A stretch of DNA of 64,000 nucleotides, from the NCBI RefSeq assembly GCF_004963255.1, contig NZ_SUGA01000030.1, positions 804 through 64,803 on the forward strand, written 5' to 3'. The notes under the pieces are model-generated. The model saw only the letters and a program-made list of their open reading frames with translations, ran no database searches and was not told the origin of the DNA. Shown here piece after piece: positions 1 through 8,150 of the stretch. The stretch is from Mesorhizobium sp. GTDB lineage: Bacteria; Pseudomonadota; Alphaproteobacteria; Rhizobiales; Rhizobiaceae. Position 1 is the stretch's first letter. Every line of letters starts with the position of its first letter. Both the position numbers and the translations under genes were made by a program.

Positions 1-1740
1 GACCAGCGTGCCGATCGGCGCGCCGATCCAGCGCAGGACGCCGTCGGAGCCCAGGGCCAGGTCGCCATTGGCGCAGGCGGCAAAGCGCTCGGCGCGCGCA
101 TCGAACTCGGCCGCGAGCGCCTTCTGAGCGGCGATGCGCACCGCCTTGGCGTCCTCGCCGCCGGCGCTTTGGTCGGCGGTGAAGCGGAACCCCTGCAACT
201 CGCCGACATGATGGCCTTCGACGAGGACGGTTCCGGTTGGGCTGATTTCGGCTTCAGGCATGGTATTTTCTCTAAGGCGCCGCATGAGGACGGAAGTCCT
301 GCGGTCTACGAAGCGTTTCGTCAACCGCTCATGCAGCGCATCCGACAATCTGTCTTCGATTTCGCGCGTCTTTTCCTGCCAGTGTAGCTGATCGGCCAGC
401 CATCCAGGGCGGTTGGAGACGAAAGTCCAGGTGCGGATCTGTGCGATCCGGTGCGAGAGCGTGTCGATATCGCCTTCGGTCGTATCGGCGCGCCGCACCT
501 GCTCGGCCATGTAATTCTCATCGACATGGCCATGGCGCGCAAGGTCCATATAGATGGAGGCGATAAGATCGGCGTGCTGGGCCGGCGCGATCTTGCGGTA
601 GTCGGGGAGCGCGCAGGCTTCCCAGAGCAGCGCGACACGCTCCTTGCCGGTGGCCAAGGCACGGATCTCGCCGTCCTTCGACAGATGCTCCAGCGCCTGC
701 GCGTCGACAGCCGGCAGCGCGCGGGTCAGCCCCTCGACCGGCGCGTTGGTCTCGGTCGAGCGCTTGAGCGCGTCGAGGCTGGAAAAATCGAAATCGGCGG
801 TGCGCCATTGCAGCACCTTCACCGGGTCGAAATCATGCGCCTCGATCTTGGCGACCAGATCCTCGTCGAACGGGTCGACCTGGCCAGTGACGCCGAACGT
901 TCCGTCGCGCAGGTGCCGGCCGGCGCGGCCGGCGATCTGGCCGAGTTCGGCCGCGCTCAGGTTGCGGTACTGGTAGCCGTCGAACTTGCGGTTCTGGGCG
1001 AAGGCGACGTGCTCGAGGTCGAGGTTCAGGCCCATGCCGATGGCGTCGGTGGCGACCAGATAGTCGACATCGCCGGACTGGAAGATCTCGACCTGGGCAT
1101 TGCGGGTGCGGGGGCTGAGCGCGCCGAGCACGACGGCCGCGCCGCCCTGCTGACGGCGGATCAGCTCGGCGATGGCATAGACCTCGTCGGCCGAGAAGGC
1201 GACGATCGCCGTGCGCCGCGGCAGGCGGGTCAGCTTCTTCGAGCCGGCATAGGCAAGGTGCGACAGGCGAGGCCGCGTCACCACCGACACGCCCTTCAAC
1301 AGGCGCTGCAGGATGCCATGCATGGTGGCGGCGCCCAGCAGCAGCGTCTCCTGGCGGCCGCGCAGATGCAGGATGCGGTCGGTGAAGATATGGCCGCGCT
1401 CGAGGTCGCCGGCGAGCTGCACTTCATCGATGGCGACGAAGGCGGCGTCGGTCTCGCGCGGCATCGCCTCGACGGTGCAGACCGAATATTTTGCGCTGGC
1501 AGGGACGATCTTTTCCTCGCCGGTGATCAGCGCCACCTTGTGGGCGCCGACCTTCTCGCAGACGCGCGCATAGACCTCGCGGGCGAGCAGCCGGAGCGGC
1601 AGGCCGATGATGCCGGTCTCATGCGCCACCATGCGCTCGATGGCGAGATGGGTCTTGCCGGTGTTGGTGGGGCCGAGCACGGCCGTCACGTCGCGGCCCG
1701 AAAGGATCAGCGGCTGGGAGTGTTTCGGCTGGATGTTCAT
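1..1740 (-). CDS. SUV3-like DEAD/DEAH-box RNA helicase, C-terminus beyond the window
   Basis: Read on the minus strand from the ATG at 1740, the frame stays open for 580 codons to the window edge, so the C-terminus is missing. The N-terminus carries a Walker A motif (GPTNTGKT, about residues 23-30), a DEAD-box-like VAIDEVQLAGD and the helicase C-terminal motif QIAGRAGRH, the arrangement of the mitochondrial SUV3/bacterial MgpS-like ATP-dependent helicases. Family knowledge suggests RNA unwinding or turnover in the cytoplasm; the substrate is unknown. It is transcribed away from the repeat-rich gap 1741-2560. The ATG was chosen because the coding pattern and conserved start (MNIQPKHSQPLILSGRDVTA) begin there. 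Long open frames on the plus strand are antisense shadows. Confidence 0.85.
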   Translation of the reverse strand, partial: MNIQPKHSQPLILSGRDVTAVLGPTNTGKTHLAIERMVAHETGIIGLPLRLLAREVYARVCEKVGAHKVALITGEEKIVPASAKYSVCTVEAMPRETDAAFVAIDEVQLAGDLERGHIFTDRILHLRGRQETLLLGAATMHGILQRLLKGVSVVTRPRLSHLAYAGSKKLTRLPRRTAIVAFSADEVYAIAELIRRQQGGAAVVLGALSPRTRNAQVEIFQSGDVDYLVATDAIGMGLNLDLEHVAFAQNRKFDGYQYRNLSAAELGQIAGRAGRHLRDGTFGVTGQVDPFDEDLVAKIEAHDFDPVKVLQWRTADFDFSSLDALKRSTETNAPVEGLTRALPAVDAQALEHLSKDGEIRALATGKERVALLWEACALPDYRKIAPAQHADLIASIYMDLARHGHVDENYMAEQVRRADTTEGDIDTLSHRIAQIRTWTFVSNRPGWLADQLHWQEKTREIEDRLSDALHERLTKRFVDRRTSVLMRRLRENTMPEAEISPTGTVLVEGHHVGELQGFRFTADQSAGGEDAKAVRIAAQKALAAEFDARAERFAACANGDLALGSDGVLRWIGAPIGTLV

Positions 1741-1780
1741 CGGCTCGGAAATAAGTGTTTCTGCCGCTTCGATTGTTCAA

Positions 1781-1825
1781 GCATGATCTTTCTCCGAAAA
1801 CCGGTTCCCATTTTCGGGATCATGC
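1781..1825. repeat. Rhizobial palindromic repeat (CCGAAAACCGGTTCCC family), copy 1
   Basis: A 45-bp palindrome with outer arms GCATGATC / GATCATGC and the core CCGAAAACCGGTTCCCA. It lies just upstream of the helicase gene. Related copies occur at 25257-25301 and 63817-63861. The core is a widespread intergenic repeat in Rhizobiales genomes (known from memory of these genomes). No coding potential. Confidence 0.8.
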
Positions 1826-1975
1826 CTTTGGTCGGAAGCGCGGCGGCGCCGCCGCGTGTGACAGCCGACACATAGGGATTTAGGACGCCGAGCGAAAGCG
1901 GAATGTTCTTTTGGGCAGGCAGGAATCGACGGACCCGGTCAAAAGCGCCTGCCGTTAACGGCTGGAACGAGTCTG

Positions 1976-2400
1976 GAACGAATCAGCGACGAATCGCTGA
2001 CTCGTTCTGATTCAGGTTTTGTTCACGGCTATATGTGGATTTCTTGACGGAGAGTCGCACCACATGCTGAATCGAGAAACTGGCCCGATTCATGCCTTGC
2101 CTCCGCCCGGATCGAGCCGCCGTTAACTTTTGCCGGTGAACGGTCGGGATCGATTCGAGGGCCATCGTCAAGGTTATGAATTTGTTGATTTTTCTTAATT
2201 GCTTTTAACGATTTGGGTAACGTTTTCGTTTCCCGCGGTTAACTTTTCGGCCAAAGCCAGAACGAATCGGCGACGAATCAGAGATGCAGGAAGTTTCCCG
2301 GTTTGTTCACCCCTAGGTGTTATCCACAGCTTGCCCACCGAATATTCACAGCTTGTCAGAGGCGTTGTGCACAGAGCGCGGCCGGGCCGTTAACTTTTGC
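1976..2400. other. Non-coding region with DnaA-box-like sites and GTTAACTTTT repeats
   Basis: No gene is visible between 1741 and 2560. The stretch holds a hairpin at 1976-2007 (arms GAACGAATCAGCGA / TCGCTGACTCGTTC, 4-nt loop), a 20-bp direct repeat (1976-1995 and 2260-2279, one mismatch), three copies of GTTAACTTTT (2122, 2238, 2389), a T-rich run around 2180-2210, one perfect DnaA box TTATCCACA at 2320-2328, and weaker matches at 2342-2350 (ATATTCACA), 2365-2373 (TTGTGCACA) and 2034-2042 (TGTGGATTT). This resembles an origin-like or DnaA-controlled region, but no replication gene (dnaA, hemE, parAB) is adjacent, so the function is open. Confidence 0.4.
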
Positions 2401-2423
2401 GTCCCGAATTGAGGCAAGTTGGA

Positions 2424-2530
2424 GCGAATAGAGAGTAGCGAATGAATAAGGAATAGGGGATGGGAATGTGATAGCCGCCGCGCTGACGCCGCCGTTCTTC
2501 CCTATTCGCTACTCCCTATTCGCTACTCGC
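2424..2530. repeat. Inverted repeat of GAATAGGGAGTAGC units downstream of phaB
   Basis: The left arm (2424-2460) and right arm (2500-2530) are imperfect inverted copies built from GAATAGGGA and GTAGCGAATA units, so a transcript from phaB would fold into a long hairpin about 30 bases after its stop codon. It may act as a terminator or mRNA stabiliser. A related pair lies between phaB and phaA (3312-3406). Confidence 0.6.
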
Positions 2531-2560
2531 TAACACGAGCCGCCATGGCGACAAATGCTG

Positions 2561-3286
2561 TCAGGCGAAGTACTGGCCGCCATTCGCAGTGATGGTCGAG
2601 CCAGTGATGAAGCCGGCCTCGTCGGAGGCCAGGAAGACGACGCAGCGCGCGATCTCTTCCGGCTCGCCGAGGCGGCCGACCGGGATCTGCGGGATGATGC
2701 GCTCGTTGAGCACCTTCTCGTCGATCGCCTTGACCATCTCGGTCGCGATATAGCCGGGGCAGATCACGTTGACGGTTATGCCGGCGCGGGCGCCTTCCTG
2801 GGCAAGCGCCTTGGAGAAGCCGATGTCGCCGGCCTTCGACGCCGAATAATTGGCTTGGCCGGCCTGGCCCTTCTGGCCGTTGATCGAGGAAATGGTGATG
2901 ACGCGGCCGAACTTGCGGTCGCGCATGCCGCTCCACAGCGGGTGCGTCATGTTGAAGACGCCGGAAAGGTTGGTGTCGATCACTTCCTTCCACTGCGCGG
3001 GCGTCATCTTGTGGAACATGGCGTCGCGGGTGATGCCGGCATTGTTGACCAGCACCCCGACCGGACCGAGATCGGCTTCGACCTGCTTGATGCCGGCGGC
3101 GCAGGCCTCGTAGTCCGCGACGGACCATTTGTAGACCGGAATGCCGGTCTCGGCCTTGAATTTCTGGGCCGCCTCGTCATTGCCGGCATAGTTGGCCGCG
3201 ACCGAATAGCCGGCGTTCTTCAAGGCGACCGATATCGCGGCACCAATGCCGCGCGTCCCGCCGGTGACAATTGCTATTTTGCTCAT
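2561..3286 (-). CDS. phaB: Acetoacetyl-CoA reductase (PHB synthesis)
   Basis: A 241-residue classical short-chain dehydrogenase that reduces acetoacetyl-CoA to (R)-3-hydroxybutyryl-CoA with NADPH, the second step of polyhydroxybutyrate synthesis in the cytoplasm. Visible motifs are the Rossmann TGGTRGIG (residues 8-15), NNAG, and the active-site segment ISSINGQKGQ...NYSASKAG with the catalytic Tyr and Lys. The length is normal for PhaB. It follows phaA on the same strand (122-bp gap holding an inverted repeat) and is probably co-transcribed with it. The PHA synthase gene is not in this window. Start: ATG at 3286 preceded by AAAGGGAGG. Confidence 0.95.
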   Translation of the reverse strand: MSKIAIVTGGTRGIGAAISVALKNAGYSVAANYAGNDEAAQKFKAETGIPVYKWSVADYEACAAGIKQVEADLGPVGVLVNNAGITRDAMFHKMTPAQWKEVIDTNLSGVFNMTHPLWSGMRDRKFGRVITISSINGQKGQAGQANYSASKAGDIGFSKALAQEGARAGITVNVICPGYIATEMVKAIDEKVLNERIIPQIPVGRLGEPEEIARCVVFLASDEAGFITGSTITANGGQYFA

Positions 3287-3311
3287 GTGGTCCTCCCTTT
3301 AGAAATCGACT

Positions 3312-3406
3312 GAGCGAATAGGGAGTAGCGAATAGCGAGTAGGGGTCTGATGTCCCGCCGCGACGCTTTTTCTTCCCTATTCGCTACTCTCTCTTCACTA
3401 TTGGCT
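3312..3406. repeat. Inverted repeat between phaB and phaA
   Basis: Arms at about 3312-3345 and 3373-3406 repeat GAATAGGGAGTAGCGAATAG in inverted orientation around a GC-rich centre. It is the same family as 2424-2530, so both phaA and phaB are followed by such a structure. It would form a strong hairpin in the phaA-phaB transcript and could set the relative amounts of the two messages (inference). Confidence 0.6.
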
Positions 3407-3408
3407 GT

Positions 3409-4593
3409 TCAGATCGCTTCCACGCACATGGCGACGCCCATGCCGCCGCCGATGCACAGCGTGGCAAGGCCTTTCTTCGCGCCGCGGCGGCGCATCTCGT
3501 AGACCAGCGTGTTGAAGATGCGGGCGCCGGACGCGCCGATCGGATGGCCGATGGCGATGGCGCCGCCGTTGACGTTGACGATCGACGGGTCCCAGCCCAT
3601 GCCCTGGTTGACGGCGCAGGCCTGCGCGGCGAAGGCCTCGTTGGCCTCGACGAGATCGAGGTCCTTGACCGACCAGCCGGCCTTCTCCAGCGCCCGCTTC
3701 GAGGCGGGAATAGGTCCGGTGCCCATGATCGCCGGGTCGACGCCGGCGGTCGCCCAGGAAGCGATGCGGACCAGCGGGGTGACGCCGCGCCGGGCAGCCT
3801 CGGCCTCGGTCATCAGCAGCGCGCCGGCGGCGCCGTCATTGATTCCGGACGCGTTCGCGGCGGTGACCGTGCCGTCCTTGTCGAAAGCGGGCCTCAGCTT
3901 GGTCATGGCGTCGAGCGTCGCGCCATGGCGGATATATTCGTCCTGGTCGACGATGGTGTCGCCTTTCTTGCCCTTGATGGTGAAGGCGACGATCTCGTCC
4001 TTGAACCTGCCGGCCTTCTGCGCGGCCTCGGCCTTGTTCTGCGAGGCAAGCGCGAACTCGTCCTGGGTTTCGCGGGTGATCTGGAACTGGCGGGCGACGT
4101 TCTCGGCGGTGTTGCCCATGTGGTAGCCGTTGAAAGCGTCCCACAGGCCGTCCTTGATCATGGTGTCGATCATCTTGTAGTCGCCCATCTTCACACCTGC
4201 GCGAAGATGCTCGGCGTGCGGCGACAACGACATCGATTCCTGGCCGCCGGCGATGATCACCTTGGCATCGCCGGCGGCGATCTGCTGCATGCCGAGCGCG
4301 ATGGCGCGCAGGCCCGAGCCGCAAACCTGGTTGAGGCCCCAGGCCGTGGTTTCCTTCGGCAGGCCGGCATTGATCGACGCTTGGCGGGCCGGGTTCTGTC
4401 CCTGAGCGGCGGTCAGCACCTGGCCGAGGATGACCTCGTCGACCTCCGCGGCCTCGACGCTCGCGCGGGCGAGCAATTCCTTGATGACCACGGCGCCTAG
4501 CTCATGCGCCGGCGTGGCGGCGAAGCTGCCGTTGAAGGAGCCGACCGCGGTGCGAGCGGCGCTGGCGACGACGATTGAATTGGAAGCGGCCAT
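3409..4593 (-). CDS. phaA: Acetyl-CoA acetyltransferase (beta-ketothiolase)
   Basis: A 394-residue biosynthetic thiolase that condenses two acetyl-CoA to acetoacetyl-CoA, the first step of polyhydroxybutyrate synthesis. The acyl-accepting cysteine is in NQVCGSGLRA (about Cys91), the catalytic histidine in GGAIAIGHPIGASGARI, and the second cysteine in LCIGGGMG near the C-terminus. Full length compared with the PhaA/AtoB family. It is divergent from phaR across a 306-bp gap and leads the phaA-phaB unit. The gap contains an imperfect TGC-rich palindrome, a plausible PhaR operator, so repression by PhaR is likely but inferred. Confidence 0.95.
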   Translation of the reverse strand: MAASNSIVVASAARTAVGSFNGSFAATPAHELGAVVIKELLARASVEAAEVDEVILGQVLTAAQGQNPARQASINAGLPKETTAWGLNQVCGSGLRAIALGMQQIAAGDAKVIIAGGQESMSLSPHAEHLRAGVKMGDYKMIDTMIKDGLWDAFNGYHMGNTAENVARQFQITRETQDEFALASQNKAEAAQKAGRFKDEIVAFTIKGKKGDTIVDQDEYIRHGATLDAMTKLRPAFDKDGTVTAANASGINDGAAGALLMTEAEAARRGVTPLVRIASWATAGVDPAIMGTGPIPASKRALEKAGWSVKDLDLVEANEAFAAQACAVNQGMGWDPSIVNVNGGAIAIGHPIGASGARIFNTLVYEMRRRGAKKGLATLCIGGGMGVAMCVEAI

Positions 4594-4767
4594 TTTCTTC
4601 TCCAGACTTCGAGGTGTCGTATTTTAGGCTATCGTTGAAGACTTTTCTTGCCCGTTCAATGATCTGAGTCAAACCGGAAATGGGCATTGCCTCCATGCGC
4701 GGCAAGCAGAGCGCGCGCCGGTCGCGGTAACGTGACGTTGGCCGCGCGGCGGATTTTGCAATGGCTG

Positions 4768-4789
4768 TGCAGCATTAATTGATGCCGCA
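4768..4789. promoter_or_regulatory. Candidate PhaR operator between phaA and phaR
   Basis: An imperfect palindrome TGCAGCAT-N6-ATGCCGCA (7 of 8 arm positions match) in the divergent phaA/phaR promoter region. PhaR proteins of alphaproteobacteria are known to bind TGC-rich inverted motifs. The inner 13 bases GCAGCATTAATTG (4769-4781) recur exactly at 6888-6900 in front of the citrate synthase pair. Assignment to PhaR is inference. Confidence 0.5.
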
Positions 4790-4899
4790 GTGCACAAACC
4801 ACTTGGAATTGTGACGCTTTTGCGCGTATCCTTAACAGAAGGCGCAATCGTTACCGGCCGCTTACTCCTAGAGGTGCCGGTGTCCTGGGGAGGATCCGG

Positions 4900-5493
4900 A
4901 TGGCCGCAAAAGACGACCCGATCGTCATCAAGAAGTATGCCAATCGCCGGCTCTACAACACCGGCACGAGCACCTATGTGACGCTCGAAGACCTGGCCGA
5001 GATGGTCAAGAAGGGCGAAGAATTCACCGTCCAGGACGCCAAGACCGGCGACGACATCACGCATCCGGTGCTGACGCAGATCATTTTCGAGCTGGAGAAC
5101 AAGGACGGGCAGAACATGCTGCCGATCCCGTTCCTGCGCCAGCTCATCTCCTTCTACGGCGATCAGATGCAGATGATCGTGCCGAGCTTCCTCGAACAGT
5201 CGATGATCGCCTTCTCCAAGGAGCAGGAGCGGTTTCGCGAGCAGATGAAGGGCGCCTTCGGCAAGATGCCGATGGACATGATGAAGACGCCGATGAAGGC
5301 GCTCGAGGAACAGACGCGCCGCAATGTCGAGATGTTCCAGAACGCCATGCGCATGTTCACGCCGTTCCCGCCCGCCGGCAGCAATGCCGCGGCCCCGGCC
5401 GAGCCGCCGAAGAAGGAAGAGAAGTCCGACGATCTGCAGGAACTGAAGGCGCAGATTGCGGCTATGCAGCGCAAGCTCGACACAATGTCTTAG
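4900..5493 (+). CDS. phaR: Polyhydroxyalkanoate synthesis regulator PhaR (AniA)
   Basis: A 197-residue regulator that in related bacteria binds both DNA and PHA granules and represses phasin and PHA genes when polymer is absent; in rhizobia (AniA) it also shifts carbon flow. The N-terminal PHB/PHA accumulation DNA-binding domain (IKKYANRRLYNTGTSTYVTL, about residues 10-29) is followed by the PHB_acc segments around 70-150 and a C-terminal lysine/glutamate-rich helix (about 165-197) suitable for oligomerisation. The start is the ATG at 4900 preceded by GGGGAGGATCCGG. It is divergent from phaA. Its stop codon is followed directly by a dispersed repeat. Confidence 0.95.
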   Translation: MAAKDDPIVIKKYANRRLYNTGTSTYVTLEDLAEMVKKGEEFTVQDAKTGDDITHPVLTQIIFELENKDGQNMLPIPFLRQLISFYGDQMQMIVPSFLEQSMIAFSKEQERFREQMKGAFGKMPMDMMKTPMKALEEQTRRNVEMFQNAMRMFTPFPPAGSNAAAPAEPPKKEEKSDDLQELKAQIAAMQRKLDTMS

Positions 5494-5634
5494 GGTATGC
5501 CGATATTCGGATGAGGCCGGCCTGCGAACGACGGCTGCCTGCGCTTCCGGTGCTCACGTACTTTGAGTACGCTCCGCTCCGGTTCTCGTCAGCCATCGTT
5601 CTCGACTCGGCCTGACCCGAATCTCGGCACACCC
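5494..5634. repeat. Dispersed element with inverted termini, copy 1 (after phaR)
   Basis: Starts one base after the phaR stop codon. The left end (GCCGATATTCGGATGAGGCC) is inverted at the right end (GGCCTGACCCGAATCTCGGC). The middle has CTGCGCTTCCGGTGCTCACG and the palindrome GTACTTTGAGTAC. This copy is about 28 bp shorter than those at 22802-22969 and 48118-48286. Confidence 0.8.
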
Positions 5635-5696
5635 TGGCGCGCCGTACTGCAAGGCAAAGCGCTGAGCGCTTCACCCTTATAACCCATCGGCGTCCA

Positions 5697-6839
5697 CTAA
5701 ATTCCGACCGGCCCGTCATAGCGGGCGCGCGGCCGGATCGGCCTGTTGCTGGTCACCTGCTCGATGGCATGCGCCGTCCAGCCGACGCTGCGGCCGAGCG
5801 CGAACAAGCGGAAGGGCGCATCGGCCGGCAGGCGCAGGCTGCGCGTTATAGCAGCCAGGGCGAAATCAATGTTGGGGTGCAGGCCGGTCGCGGCAAGGAC
5901 CGCCTTGCGAAGGCGCGACAGTTTCTCGTCGATATCGAGGCCGGAGAAGACGCCCTCGGCGCGCGGGTCGCCTTCCGGATAGAGCGGGTGGCCGAAGCCG
6001 GGCAGCGGCCGGTCATGCGCCAGCCAGCGTGCGATCGCTTCGTCCGCGTCCAGCCGCTCCGCATCCTCGACCAGCGCGATCGCCGCAGCACCCGCGCCGC
6101 CGTGGCGTGGGCCGGTCAACGTCGCGAGACCCGCGAGCAGGCAGGCGGCGACCGGCGCACCGGTGGAGGCCGCGACGCGGGCGGCGAAGGTCGAGGCGTT
6201 GAGCTCGTGATCGGCCAGCAGCACCAGCGCCCTGCGGATAAGGTCGGCGCTGGCCGCCTCAACGGACCAGCCCTGCGCCAGCCTGATGTGGACGGATTCG
6301 GAGCCCGGCGTCGCGCCGAGCGCGGTGGCCAGCGCGCTGATGGCGGCGGCGCCGTCCTGCTGCAGCATGGCCGGCCTGCGGCCGAGCGAGGGCCAGCCTT
6401 CGGCCGCAAGCGCCGAGAGCCTGGCGAAGGCGGTCGGCGTGCCGCTTTGCCGGGCGGCCGAAGGAGTCAGCGAGGCGAAGGACACCTGACGGCCGGAGGC
6501 CCACAGCAGTCCGGCGGTCTCCTCGAGCGTCGCCGTCGCCGAAAACTCCACCGCGTCCTTGCCGCGGTAGATGAGACGGCCATGCAGCACAGTCGAGATC
6601 GATGTGGCGATGGCCGGCTCACCCCAGGCGATGGCGCTTTCGGCGATCGCCTGCGGGCTCCGTCCGCGGTCGCGGCGCGTGGCAAGTGCTGCGATGTCGT
6701 CGGCGCGGTACTGGCTGCGGCGCGGGTCGGCATCGTCCGGCTTCATGCCGATGCGGCCGCGGCTGACATAGGCATAGAGCGTCTGCGGCCGGACGTTCAG
6801 CCGCTCCAGCGCTTGCTCCCGCGTCAGCCATTCCGTCAT
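5697..6839 (-). CDS. Citrate synthase family protein with N-terminal helix-turn-helix domain
   Basis: About 380 residues. The first 55 or so (WLTREQALERLNVRPQTLYA...) read as a MerR/excisionase-type helix-turn-helix; the rest is a citrate synthase fold with DHELNASTFAARVAAST, GFGHPLYPEGDPRAE, NIDFALAA (catalytic Asp retained) and the C-terminal RPIRPRARYDGP. It may condense an acyl-CoA with oxaloacetate, regulate transcription, or both; the family is poorly characterised. The ATG at 6839 is preferred over an upstream in-frame ATG because AAGGCGG precedes it. It is divergent from another citrate synthase homologue, with a 14-bp palindrome between them suggesting autoregulation. Confidence 0.8.
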   Translation of the reverse strand: MTEWLTREQALERLNVRPQTLYAYVSRGRIGMKPDDADPRRSQYRADDIAALATRRDRGRSPQAIAESAIAWGEPAIATSISTVLHGRLIYRGKDAVEFSATATLEETAGLLWASGRQVSFASLTPSAARQSGTPTAFARLSALAAEGWPSLGRRPAMLQQDGAAAISALATALGATPGSESVHIRLAQGWSVEAASADLIRRALVLLADHELNASTFAARVAASTGAPVAACLLAGLATLTGPRHGGAGAAAIALVEDAERLDADEAIARWLAHDRPLPGFGHPLYPEGDPRAEGVFSGLDIDEKLSRLRKAVLAATGLHPNIDFALAAITRSLRLPADAPFRLFALGRSVGWTAHAIEQVTSNRPIRPRARYDGPVGI

Positions 6840-6858
6840 TCGCCGCCTTATATTGATT

Positions 6859-6910
6859 ATCTTGATCAAGATTGATGCATTGATTGCGCAGCATTAATTG
6901 CAAGGCGCAA
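6859..6910. promoter_or_regulatory. Candidate operators between the two citrate synthase genes
   Basis: The 89-bp divergent gap holds a perfect 14-bp palindrome ATCTTGATCAAGAT (6859-6872), a possible site for the helix-turn-helix citrate synthase. It also holds GCAGCATTAATTG (6888-6900), identical to the core of the candidate PhaR operator at 4769-4781, framed by TTGCGC (6884-6889) and GCGCAA (6905-6910). Which proteins bind is inferred. Confidence 0.45.
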
Positions 6911-6928
6911 AAGGTCAAGGAGACGATC

Positions 6929-8029
6929 ATGGCGAATGGGCTCGATGATGTTGTGGCGGCCGACACGGTGCTTTCCGATGTCGACGGTGTGGGCGGGCAC
7001 CTCACCATCCGCGGCCATTCGCTTGCGGAACTCGCCGGCCGCTGGCGCTACGCGCAGGTGGTGCGGCTGCTGTTCGACGGCTTCTTCGACGATCTCCCCG
7101 GCGATGCCGAATTTGAGAACGCGATCGGCAAGGCGCGGGTGGAGGTATTCGATCGTGTGAAACCGTTGCTTGCGCAGCTCGCGCCGCTCGACATCTACAG
7201 CGGCATGCGAGCGGGCATGGCCATCCTGCCGGACGGCGACGGACTTGCCGACGCGCTGCGCTTAATCGCCGCGCCGGCGGTGCTGACGCCGGCCCTGCTG
7301 CGCCTTGGCCGGGGCGAGACGCCGATCGCTCCCGACGCAAAAGCCGATCATGCCGGCGATATGCTGAGGATGCTCGCCGGCGCCGCCTCGCCGGCGCTTG
7401 CCAAGGCGCTCGACAGCTATCTGGTGACGGTCTGCGACCACGGGCTAAACGCCTCCACCTTCGCGACCCGCGTGGTGGCGTCGACGCAGGCCGGGCTGAC
7501 CTCGGCGATCCTGGCCGGGCTCGGCGCGTTGAAAGGCCCGCTGCATGGCGGCGCGCCGGGGCCGGTGATCGAGATGCTGGACGCCATCGAGGCCAGCGGC
7601 GATGCAACCGCCTGGCTCAGCGCCGAGATCGCGCATGGCGAGCGCATCATGGGCTTCGGCCATCGCATCTACCGCGTGCGAGATCCCCGCGCCGACGCGT
7701 TGAAGGCGGTGGTGCGGCAGCTCGGTTCCCGTAACGAAGCGAGCAGCAAGGAGATGGGCAGCCGGCTGGCCTTTGCCGAGACGGTGGAGCAGGCGGCGCT
7801 CGAAGTGCTCAGGATCGCCAAGCCGCAGCGCTCGATCCAGACCAATGTCGAATTCTATACCGCGCTTCTGCTCGAAGCGGTCGGCTTCCCGAAAGAGGCG
7901 TTCTCCAACGTCTTTGCCGCCGGCCGCGTCGCTGGCTGGATCGCGCACGCCCGCGAGCAGCAGGCGACCGGACGGCTGATCCGGCCGCAGTCGCGCTATG
8001 TCGGGCCGGTGCCGGATCTTGTGGCCTGA
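6929..8029 (+). CDS. Citrate synthase / 2-methylcitrate synthase-like protein
   Basis: About 366 residues starting at the ATG at 6929 (AAGGAG eight bases upstream), which gives a natural N-terminus MANGLDDVVAADTVLSDVDG. Citrate synthase motifs are DHGLNASTFATRVVAST, HGGAPGPVIEML, MGFGHRIYRVRDPRADAL and the C-terminal RLIRPQSRYVGP. The usual catalytic aspartate context NVDFY reads NVEFY here, a conservative Asp-to-Glu change. It probably condenses acetyl- or propionyl-CoA with oxaloacetate in the cytoplasm; substrate choice cannot be read from sequence. It is shorter than the main hexameric GltA (about 430 residues), so it is probably a secondary enzyme. Confidence 0.85.
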   Translation: MANGLDDVVAADTVLSDVDGVGGHLTIRGHSLAELAGRWRYAQVVRLLFDGFFDDLPGDAEFENAIGKARVEVFDRVKPLLAQLAPLDIYSGMRAGMAILPDGDGLADALRLIAAPAVLTPALLRLGRGETPIAPDAKADHAGDMLRMLAGAASPALAKALDSYLVTVCDHGLNASTFATRVVASTQAGLTSAILAGLGALKGPLHGGAPGPVIEMLDAIEASGDATAWLSAEIAHGERIMGFGHRIYRVRDPRADALKAVVRQLGSRNEASSKEMGSRLAFAETVEQAALEVLRIAKPQRSIQTNVEFYTALLLEAVGFPKEAFSNVFAAGRVAGWIAHAREQQATGRLIRPQSRYVGPVPDLVA

Positions 8030-8150
8030 ACCTTGTTCCTCGCCCCCGCAACGCGGGCCCACTTCGTGGGACGAGGAAAGGAGCTTTCATGACCGAAACT
8101 TCATGTGATCACGCTTGTGTGTTCGTGTTCTTGCCTTGGTTAGCCCTTAT

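Noticed and set aside
451..1875. A 474-codon plus-strand frame over the helicase
   Set aside because: The opposite strand encodes a helicase with intact motifs; the plus frame has no recognisable domain.
1741..2560. Calling the gap the chromosomal origin
   Set aside because: Only one perfect DnaA box and no hemE, dnaA or parAB nearby; kept only as a candidate finding.
5697..6839. Loss of a substrate-binding arginine in the HTH citrate synthase (GHPLY instead of GHRIY)
   Set aside because: The arginine known to bind substrate corresponds to the one in DPRA, which is conserved; the Pro change is not at a catalytic position.
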